Source: Diadema setosum
Lineage: Eukaryota > Echinodermata > Echinoidea > Diadematoida > Diadematidae
Assembly: GCF_964275005.1 (NCBI RefSeq)
Contig: NC_092702.1
Span: 6,357,830-6,421,829, forward strand
Reading direction: 5' to 3'
Length of the DNA: 64,000 nucleotides
The translations under genes were made by a program, and so were the position numbers. Below, in pieces: positions 1 through 13,803 of the stretch (positions within the stretch are counted from its first letter, which is position 1; every line of letters starts with the position of its first letter). The notes beneath the pieces were generated by a model that saw only the letters and a program-made list of their open reading frames with translations, searched no databases and was not told the origin of the DNA.

Positions 1-3000
1 CATTTTCCTCCAAATGAAATGAGAGCAGAATTTATTTTTTTTTTTTGTTTATTGTAGTATATGGTATATGAACTGCAGTCATATCTGTGTAATATATCAT
101 GTATAGCACATAAAAAACATTGTACCACAAAGAAGAAATGACTGCAAAGTTATTATGAAGTATGATGTACATCATTTCTAACTTTCACTCATTGTACTCT
201 GCTTTGCTGTGTGTTACTACACACTCATCATTATATCAAGGAATGGATTGTTTTAATAAGCACAGCATGCTACGTCAGTCTGTACTTATGCCAATTCTAT
301 ACTTATCTTACAATAGTAACTGCCAATCAGTCAAACATTAGAATTGTCAGAATGTCACCCTGTCAACCTCTATGTGCATGAACTATCACTCATTTCCTTT
401 GAGGCCAGTAAAATATAGGCACAAAAGCAGGGTCGGAAGAACTGTATTTCGTAAGTTGTAGATGTCACCTCATAAATAGCATAATGACTGTTTTTAAGAG
501 TCCTCCTGATATGTAGTGAGTGATATAAACTACTTTACTGTGAAGATTATTACTTATAGGATGTAGATCAGCACTCTTTGAAAAGAAATGCATGGCTCAT
601 TTTTGTTTTCTTACAATAGCCATGTTCACACGGTCATGCTATCGTCAGTGGTATGCAAATTAGCTCCTAACTTTGAGTTACATAATGCAAGGTACTTATT
701 ATACATGTGGATGATAGGACTCATGGTTAGCTTTAATACACCGAACTACACGTAACGTTAAAATCTGGATGTGCAGAGCATTGCACTCAGTGACCAATCT
801 TTCACTGAATACCTAGAATTTGCGCACAGGTGCACATTTACGGGAAGTACTCCAGTGCTCACAGGTGGCGACTCTAACCATGAGCCTGTTGTTAATTGTG
901 TTCACGTGGGCCCAGTAACTACGATGCTTTGCAGGGGGTGCCCTGACTATCGATCTACACTCATGATAATCACAGGATTTCTTTTGGTTAGGAGCAGTTA
1001 GCTAACTACGAGTTCCATACACACAGTTCTTACCTTAGAGTTAGATGCCCTCAGTGTGATACTATCATCAAAATTAGCTCGTAAACTACATGTTGACTTA
1101 CACTTAGGGCTGCGCCATGAGAAACTAACTATTGGAAGTCTTCCTACTCTGCACCTAAAATGTGATGATACTTGTGGGTAGCAGCTGAAAATGACAATTT
1201 TTACCTATCACCTAGTTCAGTTCTGGTTCATTCTACTCTAAAAAGCACTTATGCAGAGAACAGTTTCTTCAACAACAACAAATAAAAAGAAAAGAAAAAC
1301 TACTATTAAAGAGAAGAAATCCTAGTAGTTGTTAGCAGTATCATGAACAGGAACTGTTTAAATGGTTAAACTGAAGTGCAGTGACTGTCAGGAATTTGTA
1401 GAGAAAAATAAGATAACTGTTTCTTGTGTGATCTCGGCGTAGAATTTACCTTCTCCACTTACAAGTCTCTGTACTGGTACTCTGATTTCAGCCAGTTAAA
1501 AACCTGTCTTCAGTAAAGATTATGTTATGAAATACTTTCAGTGCAATTGTTGTTTTATCAAATATGCATGTGAACCATACACAATTATTGTTGTGGCAGC
1601 ATGGAAAATATGGTTGTACCAGTGGTCAAATTCTGGGTATGGTCTTTATGCACCTTTGGCGACTTTTAAGAATGAACATTTTGCAGTGATACAGTGAGGT
1701 CTTGATTTATGGTCAATTTAACTATTGGAGTTGATTAGACTGAGATATTTTTCTCATATATTTGCCTGTCTTTGCCTGGGAAAGGAAATATTGTAAATAA
1801 AACATAAATCTTTTTTTCATCAGTTGATTTTACCTTTTCCTCATGGTACAATTTGTATTTATATAAATCATAGTTGATAGATAGTTATAGAAGTTATGGC
1901 TGTGCTACCGTGTGTAAAGGATCAGTGCGCTTGTATCTGTCAGTAGTAGAAGTAAGTATACTGTATATCTGTAAGTTTGTCATATTTATTGATATTTATG
2001 ATGAAAAAGGGCATCATCAATAGAAATTCTAGACTACAGAGGAAAGTTAAACTCCTGCTAACTTTGTAAATAGTGAGTGCATGATTTAATTCTCTCTTTA
2101 CCATCATGTGAATCCAAACTTGATTCTGACACGTTTGACTTGAAGTTGTACAGGTATCAAAAAAAAAAAAAAAAAAAGGTTCGCAATCTGTTCAGGTAAA
2201 AGAAAAGTTGAGATTCAAAGCCATATTTTCATATTTTCATATTTGTTTTGAGATAAGACTGACTGTGCCAAGCAAGAGAGAAATCATTTCAACTTCTTGG
2301 TGAGGCCCAGAGGTTCTGTTATACATGAGAAGTGGAATGTGGTGATTTAAGCCTTGCAAATCATTTGAAATTTGTTATGTATAGACTGAAAGAGATTGAT
2401 TGGATATGACTGGTTGAGTACAAAAACACTGATATATTCTTGATCATGGGGAATTGTTTTAGAAAACAGTCAACCAAAGTTTCAGAAACTTGCTTTAAAG
2501 CCATGTAAGCCAAAGACTTAACAAAGGTATGAAGACATGGGACCATTTTTTTTTTTTTTTAATTGAGGAAAAAGGTGTGACTAATTTCATCTTCGGAATG
2601 TTTGTCACAAGGCAATTTTTCTTTCACAAGTGGGCTGCCACGTGAGATATATGGTGCATAAAGTTGTTTTCACAGGAGTGAAATTTTGTTATACTTTTAT
2701 TTTTTGTTTCTTTTTCTTTTTCTTTGCTTGATTGGGTCAAATGGTAAATGGCAAATTATCAAAGAATTTGAAAACTCTGACATGGTCTGCCATAGAAAGT
2801 ACACACAAGAGCAAAAAAAAAAAAAAAAAAAAAAAAAAGCTAATTAATATTTTCACATCTGATCTGGCATCCGGTGACATCAGATTAAAAAAAAAAAAAA
2901 AAATCAGACTGGGAAATTTTGCTGTGAAAATTCCTAGAATGTTTTTAGATATACTTTGCATCTTAAACTTAAATACGGATCCAGTTGGATGACCGTGGTT

Positions 3001-6000
3001 TGATTTCAAAAATTCTTGGCAAGATATTTTTTGTCTGAGTGGGTGAAAGGTAGATTTCATTTTGATGTGATACATTTTTCTGTCAGCAAATGTCTTTATT
3101 TCTCCGTTCCTTGGATGTCTGTGGGTCAAACTGCTATGTCCAGTACATCTGTCTGGGTGTAATTATGTGTGGGAATCATGGTTGAAAACTTCAGTCTTTT
3201 CTCAAGAGTATATCAGTGGTTACTTGAGGCTCTAGTACACTATCGTTGTACAATGTACATTATTACGAAAAATGTATGTAGTCTTTATGTTGTAGAATCA
3301 ATAATCTAAATGTGTTGAGCTTACTGAGCATGTACATAGAGTATACTTCATTGTCATTGTTATGTCAGTTTTTTGGCCTCCTGTTGTAGGATACATTTCA
3401 TATCAGTATTAAGATCAAAATTATTTTTGTCATAACCTCAAATCTAGCAAATTTGTTCAAGTGGATTGTTTGATACTTCATTGGGATTGTACAACCGTTT
3501 GTTATGTGTTGAAAGTCGTAAGATGGCTTAGAAATACAGTTTGTGTCTTTCCGTGAAGAAGTGTGCAGACACGCACAGATTGTCAATTTAAATGATGGAA
3601 GATTTTCTGGATGTTACTGTTCATTACAATAGAAGTCGATCAGTGTCTTGGAAATAGATTATGGATCCACGTATTAAATGAATTACAATTAAAAATGAAA
3701 CTCTAATCACTTATGAGATTGAAAAACAAACAAGAAATACATGTACATCCCGTCACTGTCAAGATTGTTTCAAGCACACACGTTTAATCTCAAGTGAATA
3801 CAAACCATTTATTGATATATGTAGCTATATGTTTGTCAGTTTGATGAAGACTTTGTTGGTGGTTTTGGTAACCCGTCCGCTCCTAGCGAATGACACTGCC
3901 AAATATGTGTTCAAAGAGGGTTTATCAGTTTGGTGTTGGAAACAAAACCAAGAATTCTGATGAGGACAAACTCCTCGGATATCAGGGACTCGAACACAGA
4001 AATAGGAATGCTCGGTGTGCGTAGAAATCTGCAATGTCCAGCAAACTTTGAACCGACCAGTGTAACTACTGGAGTCCCTTCTTTCCTTTGTCAATTTTCC
4101 CCTCGTTTCTGCGGCTTGTCACAAAATGTGCCTGAAGAATTTTCCAGAAGTGCTGCAATTCCGTAATGTCGGCAACGATTGTCGGAAGATAATGTGAAAT
4201 TCTATTTTTTAGGCCTTTGCCGAGCCTTTTGGTTGTTCCCAATATACAATAAGAGTTTTGGTCTTCAATGTCAGAGAGAAGAAGTAATGTGCGTGTTTGT
4301 CTTTGACATGTTGTAGATGTACAAGTATGTCATAACATAGTAAAAGGGTTTCTTTGCCTATAGAAATATATATGCATCTACATCATGTATATAAATGTAT
4401 AGTTATTCAATAGGTGTATATGTCCTGCATTTGCCCTGTTTTTGCTACAAGCAGTGAGATGAAAAGCTGTATAACCCAGGACATAACTGCTCCAAACCTC
4501 CAACCCCCCCCCCCCCCCACCCAGATGCATAATAAATTCCCACACTTGCACAAATGATGGACATTTAAAATTTAGTGATGTGCTTTCAAAGATATAACAG
4601 CAACTATTCATATTAACCCATAACTTTGCTGTTTATTCTGCACTGCTTAGGCCTTAACACCATCGTGGTCACGAATGGGTTATGACTTTGAGAGGTCATC
4701 TTGTCACGATTTGATATACATGTACATCTAATGGTGTTTTATCCTTATGCTCATGTATGAAACCTGTTTTATGACATCTGATTTCCATCGTGTCATCACA
4801 ATGGTAAAATCTAAATGACAAAATCTGTAAGGCTGTGCGAAGTGGACTACATAATAGGTATGGCGCATGGATAGTGAAAGATTGAAAATTCTCGTTACAT
4901 CTATGAGGCACTAAAGAGGAAGGGGTGCATGGGCCAATCCGAGGTTCCAAACAGCTTAGCTAGGTCAGCTAGATAGAATGGTATGAATATGACTTGACAG
5001 AGATGCAAGATTTTTTTTTATTTTTATTTTTTTTAGAAAAAGAGAAGCAAAATGTGAATGCTTTGACTGGTTTTCTCCCCAGTTCAAAGGAGGCACCGAT
5101 CCTGTGCCCATACTGTGCATTTCTATCGCATTTTCTTTTTCCTCTAATGATTTACGAAGTATGTACTGGTTTCTTTGGTATTTGTCTCAGACTGAAATAA
5201 CTATAAGCTCTGTAATCCGTATCAATTTTGCAGGAAAATCCTTTGTCGATTGCTTTGTGTGCTAATCATACATTGATAATTCTCTCATCATTTGTCTCAA
5301 TTGCAACTGTTCCATGTTTGAAAGATGGTGGTTTGTATCTCCTACAATTCCAGAAATTTAGCTCAAATATTTAACCTGAAATCCCTGTTTCACATTAAAA
5401 TTCTTCATATCCCCATTTCCTACCTGCTCCCTCTTCACATTTGCTGACTCTGTTTGCATGTAGTTCGAGATGGATTTATATCTTCAACTGCTCAGATATT
5501 CATGCTTTACTCTTTTTTTTTTCTTAGTTTGTGAGACTTAAGCAAATTTATATTAAAAAAAGACTGCTTCATCTGTTTTCTTGCTAATCTCTGCAATCCA
5601 ATTGTGTGTAAACCTTTTACTCCATCATGTATACTTCTCATTAACATTATGTCATTTGCTTCAGACAATTTTTGACATTAAATGACAAATCGCCATGCAG
5701 CTTACTAGTTGAAATGAGAAACGGAGAACTGAGCCTTTTTTTCTTTGTGTTCTGCGTCGTGTGATGGTATGGTTGTAGCCTGTTCGAAGCTCAGAGTATG
5801 ATGTGTACATTTCTGTAGATCGCATACTTTGAAAGTGGACATTTCTAGAAGTAATTTTTCGCACTGTACTGGGTAAGAAATATTGAATGCGTTTTCAATT
5901 CCCCAGGATCACGGTATAATACAGCATCAAACAAGACAAGTTAAAATATTTGAGAACTTTTATTTTTGCTTTCGTTTCCATTTTGCGAACTGCATGAAAA

Positions 6001-6170
6001 TTTCCACTTTTGCAGCTATGACATTTGAGGTACATTTTTAGTGCCAGTGGCACCTAGTACCATGACGGCATACATGGTATAGCACATTTCTTTTTTCTAT
6101 CAGTAATTGTATCAACATCATCAATTACAGTTTGTGACCAATCACTGAACATTGTACCTTCTCAAAGCAT
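1..6170. other. AT-rich stretch without a recognised gene
   Basis: I see no conserved coding segment here on either strand. The open frames are short and have low-complexity composition. The stretch holds A-tracts near 2160-2178, 2814-2838 and 2887-2903 and a C-tract near 4503-4518. It could include untranslated or intronic sequence of a gene lying to the left, but nothing in the sequence proves that. Confidence 0.5.
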
Positions 6171-6691
6171 GGTAAAATGAAGCCTACATGTGGATTAAGT
6201 GAAAACAGCAACAATGCTAGAACCCTTTAGTGAAAGTTTGGGGAAAATTAGACAATCTGCTGAAAAGTTATGAAATTATCAGTTTTGTTGCCACCATCGC
6301 TGGATGAGAAGACTACAAACATTTTGTGATGCCACATATGGAAAATGAAATGAAGAATATATAAAGAAAAATTCAACATATTTCATTTTAAATATCTAAC
6401 AAGCACTTGACTTACAACCTGTACATCTTTCAGAAAGCAGGGGGAATGATATTTTCCTTAATGTCAGTACATGTTAGAACTGAAGTCGAGGGAATGAAAA
6501 TTTGTGAAAACCTTGTTTTCCATATAATGTGACTTAACAAAATGTGTAGTCTTCTCATCCAGTGATGGCAGCAGCAAAACTTTAAAAACTAATAGCTTTT
6601 CATTGAATTGCCCAATTTTCACTGATGTGTTCTACCAATAGTGCTACATTCACTCAATCCATACGTATCTTTGGGTTTAATTCTCCTTTAA
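6171..6691. mobile_element. Foldback MITE, family B, diverged copy
   Basis: The two arms are inverted versions of each other. The left arm reads through 'gtggattaagtgaaaacagc', 'gaaagtttgggg' and 'gctggatgagaagactac'. The right arm returns through 'cttctcatccagtgatggc', 'attttcactg' and 'cactcaatccatac', and ends in CTCCTTTAA with a TTAA at 6688-6691. The left terminus has decayed. It is the same family as the better copy at 20,722-21,259. Terminal TTAA suggests piggyBac-like mobilisation, but no transposase is present. Confidence 0.7.
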
Positions 6692-7871
6692 CTGCATGAG
6701 CCAATTTGTGCAATTTAAATGTTGAAATAATTGCTCTTTAGTGGATTGAGAACTACAAACTTTACCTGAAAGCAAAATGAACTGTGCATGTGCATGTTCA
6801 TACTATGGTCGTAATAAATGATGTAATTAAATCCTACTTCCTATAGTGGTGATGACTGCACTGCCAATCCAAGTACGTTAAGATTCATCAATGATGCAAC
6901 AAGACAACAAGATCACATGTGGTAAAATAGGCAAGATCATTTTAATTGACAATTATCATTACGTTTTTACATTTGTAAACATCTCACATTCATTCATACG
7001 TGGATGGCAGTCAACTAAACATGAATTTCCTTTTTTGGTCATAATTATGACATATTACATGTATTAATGACATTTTACAAACATGTGGCTGAAGCATTCA
7101 GCATTCCCCTACAAACAGAATATCACAGAATATTCAAATCAAGTTTTTCAACCGCTTTTGTTCAAGGTCGATACAAATCACACTCATCAAAATTCTATTT
7201 CTTCCTGTAAAATCTTCTGCCATCAGCAATGTTGACACTTCTGTTTTAAGAAGTAATTTTCTCTTTGTTTTCCTGTTTGTAATTCTTTAGGGCATTTGAG
7301 ACATGAATGCTCATATAGCAAGTTCTGTAGATTTCTTGAAGACTAGTCTTTCACAACAATGCATAGTCTTTCCTACTGAATTGAGAAGCATTAAACTAAG
7401 TAAAACTGAATTAAGATCACACAGCATATACCACAAATGGTTGGTAATTCTTTGATACGCGTTTTGCTTTCTCGACCTCTGACTTCATTGGTTTCCTGGC
7501 ATCAGAAACTTTTCAGTTTACTGTATGCTGCCTTATCACTACAGGAATCTTAACTATGCACAAGTATGTTGCTACTCACTGTACTGGCAAAGAGTAATTC
7601 TACGTTTCATGTCACAATACACGTACATATATTTTCCAAACTGTCAAGAAAGCAAAAATATCAGCCTCTCAACTACAATGTAGTCAACTTATGTGTTAGT
7701 TTTCAAAGATCCAGATAGGTCAGAAATGCCAGTCAAGCTTTTACTGCTATGTTGTGAATAAATTTTGGACCAAAATCATGTAGACGTCACTAGTGACAGC
7801 CCTTGATTTCTGATCAGCATGTTCTCTTTTTCGTTTTCTTTTTCGTTTTCTGTGTGTGGATTCATGACAGA
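6692..7871. other. Non-coding, nothing recognised
   Basis: AT-rich sequence between two foldback MITEs. No conserved open frame, RNA gene or clear repeat was seen. Confidence 0.45.
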
Positions 7872-8262
7872 TTAAAGGAAGGGTACAGTATTGGTGGAGA
7901 TGAGAATTGGGCTTTTAACTTTTTGTGAGATACCAAGAATACACTTATGATATAGTACAGAGCATACAATTTTAAGAGGAATTCAAAGTTTATTTGATGA
8001 AAATCGGGTTTGGAATGACTGAAACATCCAAAAACAAAGTAAAACAAAGCGATCGTAATAAAGTGTGGGTCCCACACTTTATGAGAATCGCTCTTTTTTG
8101 GATATCTCAGCCATTTCAAAACCAATTTTCATCAAATAAACATTGAATTCCTCGTAGAATTACATGCTCTTTCATATTTCATAAGAGGTTTCTCATTATA
8201 TCACCAAAAAAATGTTATAAACCTGAAATTAGGTCTCAACCAAAACTATACAATCCCTTTAA
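7872..8262. mobile_element. Foldback MITE, family A, TTAA-bounded
   Basis: The element begins TTAAAGGAAGGGTACAG and ends CTATACAATCCCTTTAA. A TTAA lies at each edge (7872-7875 and 8259-8262). The arms are long imperfect inverted repeats, for example 'ttatttgatgaaaatcgg' against 'ttttcatcaaataaac'. The centre holds a perfect dyad, AAAGTGTGGG-T-CCCACACTTT, near 8058-8080. Three related copies occur in the window. No coding capacity is evident. Confidence 0.85.
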
Positions 8263-8918
8263 TGCAAGATGAGAATATGCCAAGATTGATCTTGTCTTCA
8301 TGGTTGGATTAACATACAAAGTTCACCCGTGGCTAATGTGATGGAACAAGAGAACAGGTACAATGTTATATAATAGGTGCAGTACTGCGCCTTACAATCT
8401 TACTCTCATGCCCTTGGAAACAAAACTGTCAGCTGACAACTACATTGTACATGTTCACCAACCATTAAAGTACTAAGTATTTAAATGATGAAAACATGAG
8501 AGTTATATGCCATGAAATGCACCAGCTAAAATATGTATTGCAAAATCAGCTCAACTGCTAATACAAAGTAAATGCATGAGAATCATACAGCTGAATTTGT
8601 AATCTGTGGCCTTTTGACTTTATACCATCTCCTGAAACTAATACATATAATTTTTTTCCCGCATGATAGTGACCCGTAAGTCTCAGTCTTAAGAATCTTT
8701 AATTGCATCAAGTCTTCCTCATCTTGCCCTCCAAAAAGGAAAGTTTTAAGAAACGGTTTATGTCATTTGGTACATACATGAATCTCCAAAAAGATTTGTC
8801 AAAACGATGTGCAAGTAGAGATACAGGGAATAGCACACATAAGAGCACACTTGGAATAGCTGCAGATTTATGGAAGAAACAGTGATTTACCTTTATATCA
8901 TGAAGCGTTACCAGTAGC

Positions 8919-9145
8919 GGATCTAAGAGGGTGCCCCTTTAATCTTTTAAACAAAAGTAATGAAAAGAAAAGAAAATGCAGGGGGTGCTTGCACCCCCCT
9001 TAATTTTGATTGTAGTGGCACCAGAAAATTGCACTGAAGCCTTTTTTTTTTTTTTTTTTTTTGCTTGTCAGCTGACCAAACCCAGAAAAGGTACCACAAT
9101 TTTTTTTGTGCCCCCCCCCCCCCCATAGAATTCCTGGATCCACCC
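8919..9145. mobile_element. Possible short inverted-repeat element
   Basis: The left edge has GCGGATCTAAGAGGG followed by GTGCCCC. The right edge has GTGCCCC, a C-tract and then 'cctggatccacccc'. The edges look like degraded inverted repeats around GGATC. The interior is T- and C-tract rich. Boundaries are approximate and the call is weak. Confidence 0.35.
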
Positions 9146-9289
9146 CAGATGATTCAGAACATCACACTGTATTCTGCAAGGAAAATGGTCTATATTGTTC
9201 ATACAAGTCACATACACCTGAGATTCTTTTTTTGAACAACAGGAAGAAATACTTGGGGTACAACTCACATCAGTCACAGTCACATAATA

Positions 9290-9415
9290 CATGTGAGCCA
9301 TTGCAAAACTCAATCCCCGGGACTCAAACCCCAGAACCCAATCCCCAGAACTCAAACCGTAGACCTTCAAATTGAAAACACAGTGCTCAATTCACTACAC
9401 CACTGCATTCTTTAA
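9290..9415 (-). mobile_element. tRNA-derived SINE head (fragment)
   Basis: On the minus strand, a box-A-like TAGTGAATTGAGC (about 9386-9398) is followed by a box-B-like GGTTTGAGTCC (9320-9330). Between them two more degenerate box-B-like copies are stacked, so the distance is longer than in a normal tRNA head. This suggests a local 15-bp duplication inside a decayed SINE. It is not a functional tRNA gene because no cloverleaf can be closed. Confidence 0.45.
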
Positions 9416-9463
9416 ACCTGCACTTCCACTCCAGTCATCCTATCATATCATGCCATATGCACA

Positions 9464-9640
9464 TACAGTCAAACCTGCCTTTGTGGCCACCTGTCTATAA
9501 AGGTCACCTGCCGTATACTGCCACCACAAGAATTCCCTCTGAGAGAAAAGCCATGTTAAAGACTCTGTCTATAGTGGCTACCTGTCAATAGAGCCACCTT
9601 TTTCATCTCCCCTGGGTGACAGCTACACACAGGTTTACCT
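9464..9640. mobile_element. Small TIR element, AGTCAAACCTG type
   Basis: The left edge reads ACAGTCAAACCTGCC and the right edge reads CACAGGTTTACCTAC, an imperfect inverted repeat. Inside, 'cctgtctataaaggtcacctg' is mirrored loosely by 'tagtggctacctgtcaatag'. About 175 bp long, non-autonomous. The right boundary is uncertain. Confidence 0.45.
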
Positions 9641-9900
9641 ACAAGTATCATCTTGTATAAGATGTCAGATAATTCCAGAATGACAGCATGACCAGCAATA
9701 TATCAGAACATGAATTTGTCTCTAAACCCTGAGCTACAGTATACACGTACCAGATTTTGATCTAAATTCATTCATTTACTCACTTTACTTCGATCTGAAT
9801 TCAGTTATTTACAATGTACTTGCCCTACAGTACTTAAGATGGTTAAGTGAATTTACACTGACATATTTGAGTTCTTTCACAAGCAATGGAGAAAAAGTTC

Positions 9901-10050
9901 GGGGGCCCGTTTCATGAAACTTGTTATTAATAACAAGTTACGACAGTTGTTATAGGCTACTTAAATCCTTGCATCAGATTGGCTGAGAGCAAATTTGTCA
10001 TAGACATGTGGCAGCTGTAATTGATAACAAGTTTTATGAAACAGGAGGCC
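9901..10050. mobile_element. MITE, family E (GGCCCGTTTCATGAAAC ends)
   Basis: The left end is GGCCCGTTTCATGAAACTTG. The right end is its inverse, CAAGTTTTATGAAACAGGAGGCC in two parts. Right after the left terminus there is a perfect 22-bp palindrome at 9918-9939 with arm AACTTGTTATT. A related copy with the same edge motif lies at 53,073-53,374. Confidence 0.7.
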
Positions 10051-11115
10051 AACATTTCTGACAGCCTGAATACCTCAAACACGTACTAATGCTACCTGAA
10101 GGGCAGAGGCATAATGATTATTACAAATTACTCACTTTGTGCTTTGACTTCACATAGTTCAATCATTCAAAGAAGACAGGACATACTATATATATATTCT
10201 TGTTTCACCATAAATGGAGGAACACTAAAATAAATGTATTTGTATGTGCATATGACCCGTCATCACAACAGCCTAATAAATTGGTAGAACTTTGATTTCC
10301 TGAATTTGGAAGGTTTCTTTTCCCTCATGTTGTGAAACCTGGCCTATTTCACTGCCACAAATCCACCTTGGAAATGATATAAAAGTCAGCCATTAGATGA
10401 TCAAATTTATAATTAAAAACAAATCAAAATCATGAGCTTTAAAGTTTGAATGCAGTCAGGTATGCAGGTAATATTAGGCATTCAAACACAATCATGGTTT
10501 TGTTCAAAACCTCAACGCAACATGCTTCGGAAAACAAAAACAAAAAAGTTTTGTAATTCAAAACATTCCAAGACTTAAAATTCAGACAGGAAACTATTTT
10601 ATGTCAATTTTAATGTTGGCAACTTTCCCAAGGTGTTATGATGATGGGTCATGTATGCCTATATCAACCAACCAACCAACCAACCAAAGCATAGCAAGAC
10701 CAAAAACCACACCAACAAACAAAAAAAGAAAAAGGAAACCATATTCTGATATGGGGGAGGGGGAAATATTTTCTGAGCCTGTCTGAAAAAAAAAAAAAAA
10801 AATCATATTTTGTTACTCTGGAAGAACAACAAGAAAAAAAAAATACTGAATATGGTACATCATACTAGTTGGCAGCTCTGCCTATTAATACTTATTCTTC
10901 AGTACACTGTATTGCAAAAAGGTCGTATCTCACCATTTAGATGTGACAGATAACCCTGAGCTGCAATGGTAGGTGTAACTTCATATCGATCAATACACCA
11001 TAGTCACACTTATCCCCTCAACTGGATATAGTTTGATAGAAAAATAGAGTATTCATCATAATTATCTCTTAAAATGCATTGATTAGGTACACCCAAATAT
11101 GAGACTTAGCTGTCA
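10051..11115. other. Downstream flank / probable 3' UTR of the sideroflexin gene
   Basis: This lies immediately 3' of the sideroflexin stop codon on the minus strand. It holds a short (CCAA)n run near 10,667-10,687 and A-tracts near 10,786-10,802. No polyadenylation signal could be assigned with confidence and no coding segment was recognised. Confidence 0.4.
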
Positions 11116-11215
11116 TCACAAGCCCTTGTTGTAGTAAATGTACTGCAATGATTCCCCATACTTCTCTCGTATCACCTTCTGCAGATCTGGCTCCAGTTTT
11201 GAAACTGCGAGAGAG
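11116..11215 (-). CDS. SFXN2: SFXN2 terminal coding exon 9
   Basis: The acceptor CCATCAG|C follows a long pyrimidine tract. A second AG ten bases further (CTCGCAG) would break the frame, so the first is used. Encodes [19 protein letters not shown] then [14 protein letters not shown] and TGA. This matches the SFXN tail (QKSS...LE..LQ...YFNKGL). Confidence 0.93.
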
Positions 11216-13745
11216 CTGATGGAAGGGAGAGAGAGGAAAAGAAAGAAGGAAAATATAATTCAGTGTAGGACAAACTTATTTGAACAGCTTTCTAAGACAG
11301 AGACAGCAGATCAAAATAGATATCAAGTATCATATAAACGTTGATTACTGGTCAATGATTGGATGAACACCATACATGATCTCTCCTTCCTATAAGAGCA
11401 CTAATTCATCTGTATTAAAAGAAAAGTCACTGCAGTGAAAGCATGTGACAAAGTTTATTTTCCTGAGCACTTCAGTAGAGTCTTATTACCCTTGCTGCTG
11501 TGAAATACCTCCACTATAGGCATCGTTCATAGGGTGCAGTTCGTGCTCTTACGAAAAGGGGAATTTATCCCAAATACACATGTGGATTCAATGAATGCAG
11601 AAATATGAGTAGAACACATACATGTAAGTAGTTTGAGGGAAATCTGACAATCTGTTTAAATGTGAATTTCCAAAGTTTTGGCAAAGTCATAAGGGGTCAC
11701 AAAGGCTATGAAAATTTGTGATGTCTTAGTACCGGAATGATATGAAGAAAATGTAAAGAGAATTCCACACACTTCCATTTTCCTAGCATAACAAAATAGC
11801 ACTGATTATAGACCTCCTTCAAAAAGCACGGAGTAATATTGTCCTTCAAACATGTCATTGATGAGTTGATGGAATGTGTACTTATCATTAAAAATCACAT
11901 TTATGGAATTCTCTATAATCTTCTTTTTATATTGTTCCACTCTTGTGACATCACAAACTTTCCCAGCCTTCTTATCCAGCAATGATGGTACATGAATTTA
12001 ATCACAACTTTTAAAATTCATAACTTCTGTCTAGATTGTCTGATTTTCCTCAAATTTAAGTATACTGGCATGTTCTGCTACCACATATTCTGTATTCACT
12101 AACTTCACAGATATATGTATGTTTGGGGTAAATTTCTAGCGTTCATCAGGGTGACAAGACATTTGCTCCTGCGACAATCGCTCTGGTCTCATTTCCTCCA
12201 GGGAATTGGGGTTACATTAGGGTTAGGGCTGTGATAGGGTTTTAGGTTTGGCTTTCACAGGAGCAATTGTCACACAAGCAAATGTCATGGAATCATTCAT
12301 CAAACAAGATATTTCTTACCTCTTCTGAGGGAATAGTGCACAGGCACATGGCGTCATGAAGACAAGGCTGTGGAGACAAGAAATAAACAAGTCACATTTT
12401 GAGGACACCAATTCAAGATCTCTACGTTCTTTGCAACATTTCTACAATCAAGAGTAAGGAATGGTAATGTCTGATGGTAGGTATATCTTTTGAAATATTA
12501 AATGTGAAAAACAAGTAACAAGTATATTTTGGGGCAGGCATACTGTTACAGTTATTCAAAGCAGCTGCATGGGTGGAAATATGATTATCTGATGTCTTCA
12601 TCATATTTTGGAAACATCTGAATTACTTAAAAGCTTAAGTGCCATCAATTAATTGTGAAAATATAACACAAAGAAATGTATCTCTCTGTGTATAAAAGAT
12701 TTAAGTATTGTCCATTCAATGATAATCATGAAAACATGTGGTATTCTCTTCTTCTTCTTTTTTTTTTTCATTTTACCCTGTATATGAAACACTGCTGTAG
12801 AGTATGAAATTCATTTCAAGTACTTTGTATTGAATGAATATTAAACAATCAATTAATCTCCACTTGCTCAAAGTCATTGGTAGAGACAAACATTGAAATA
12901 ACCATAGACAACTGAAGAATAAGCTGATGTAAAGCATTAGAATGTGAATTGCACAGTGTAGCAACTGATTGGACATATTGTGGTACATTCCCCCCTCCCC
13001 CTCCCTTTGCACTTACAAGCATCCAACCGCGAGGACTTGGAAGGGAGCATGGAGGGCCGGTACCCTGTTGAACCACGGGTACTTGATAAGACGCTCCATG
13101 ACAACTGGAAGTAAACCTATGAGAAAAAGTGACAAACTTCTCAGGAGATGCAGCTTGCAATGCATAATGTGATATGAATTCTGAAGAACATGAATGATGC
13201 CAGAGACTTAAAAACTGACTCCTTCTTAGCGGAGGATGTTGTAGTGAAAAGGGTGTTCTGTTTCCAAACTAGCGTAATGAAATGAGTTTAGAGCACTGGA
13301 GTTGGTGTCTCTGGTACGTCTGGTTAGGACGTAGGGGGGTGTGTGGTGACCCCGCGGCCCTAAGAGTTTCGGTGGGGGGTCACGGGTGGTTATATTCTCC
13401 CTCTCACTGTGGTTTTGTAGTGTATTGCACGCTAAAGTCTTGTATATACACTGTATGAATTGGCCATTGGTGCGGCAAGTGCTGTAACTGTTGTGCATCA
13501 TGTCAGGCGTCGGGCCCTGATGGGTCGCCGGATGGCCAAGTATGGTAATAAAGTTTCTCCTTTGCATGCACTTCAATTGTCATCTTGGTGAATTATTGAT
13601 GCTGTCTCGGCGTGATGATGCGATGTGATGTGATCATTGTGAGTCTGAGTGAGGTGTCCGCGAACATACCCATAAAAGATCCCACACAGTAACTGGAGAA
13701 ATCCAGTTTCATTACACTAGCAAAACAATGCAATTATTATTTCAC

Positions 13746-13803
<58 letters not shown>

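Noticed and set aside
9106-9375. Two overlapping 89- and 100-residue frames as genes
   Set aside because: They run through a C-tract and a SINE head, and neither shows family features.
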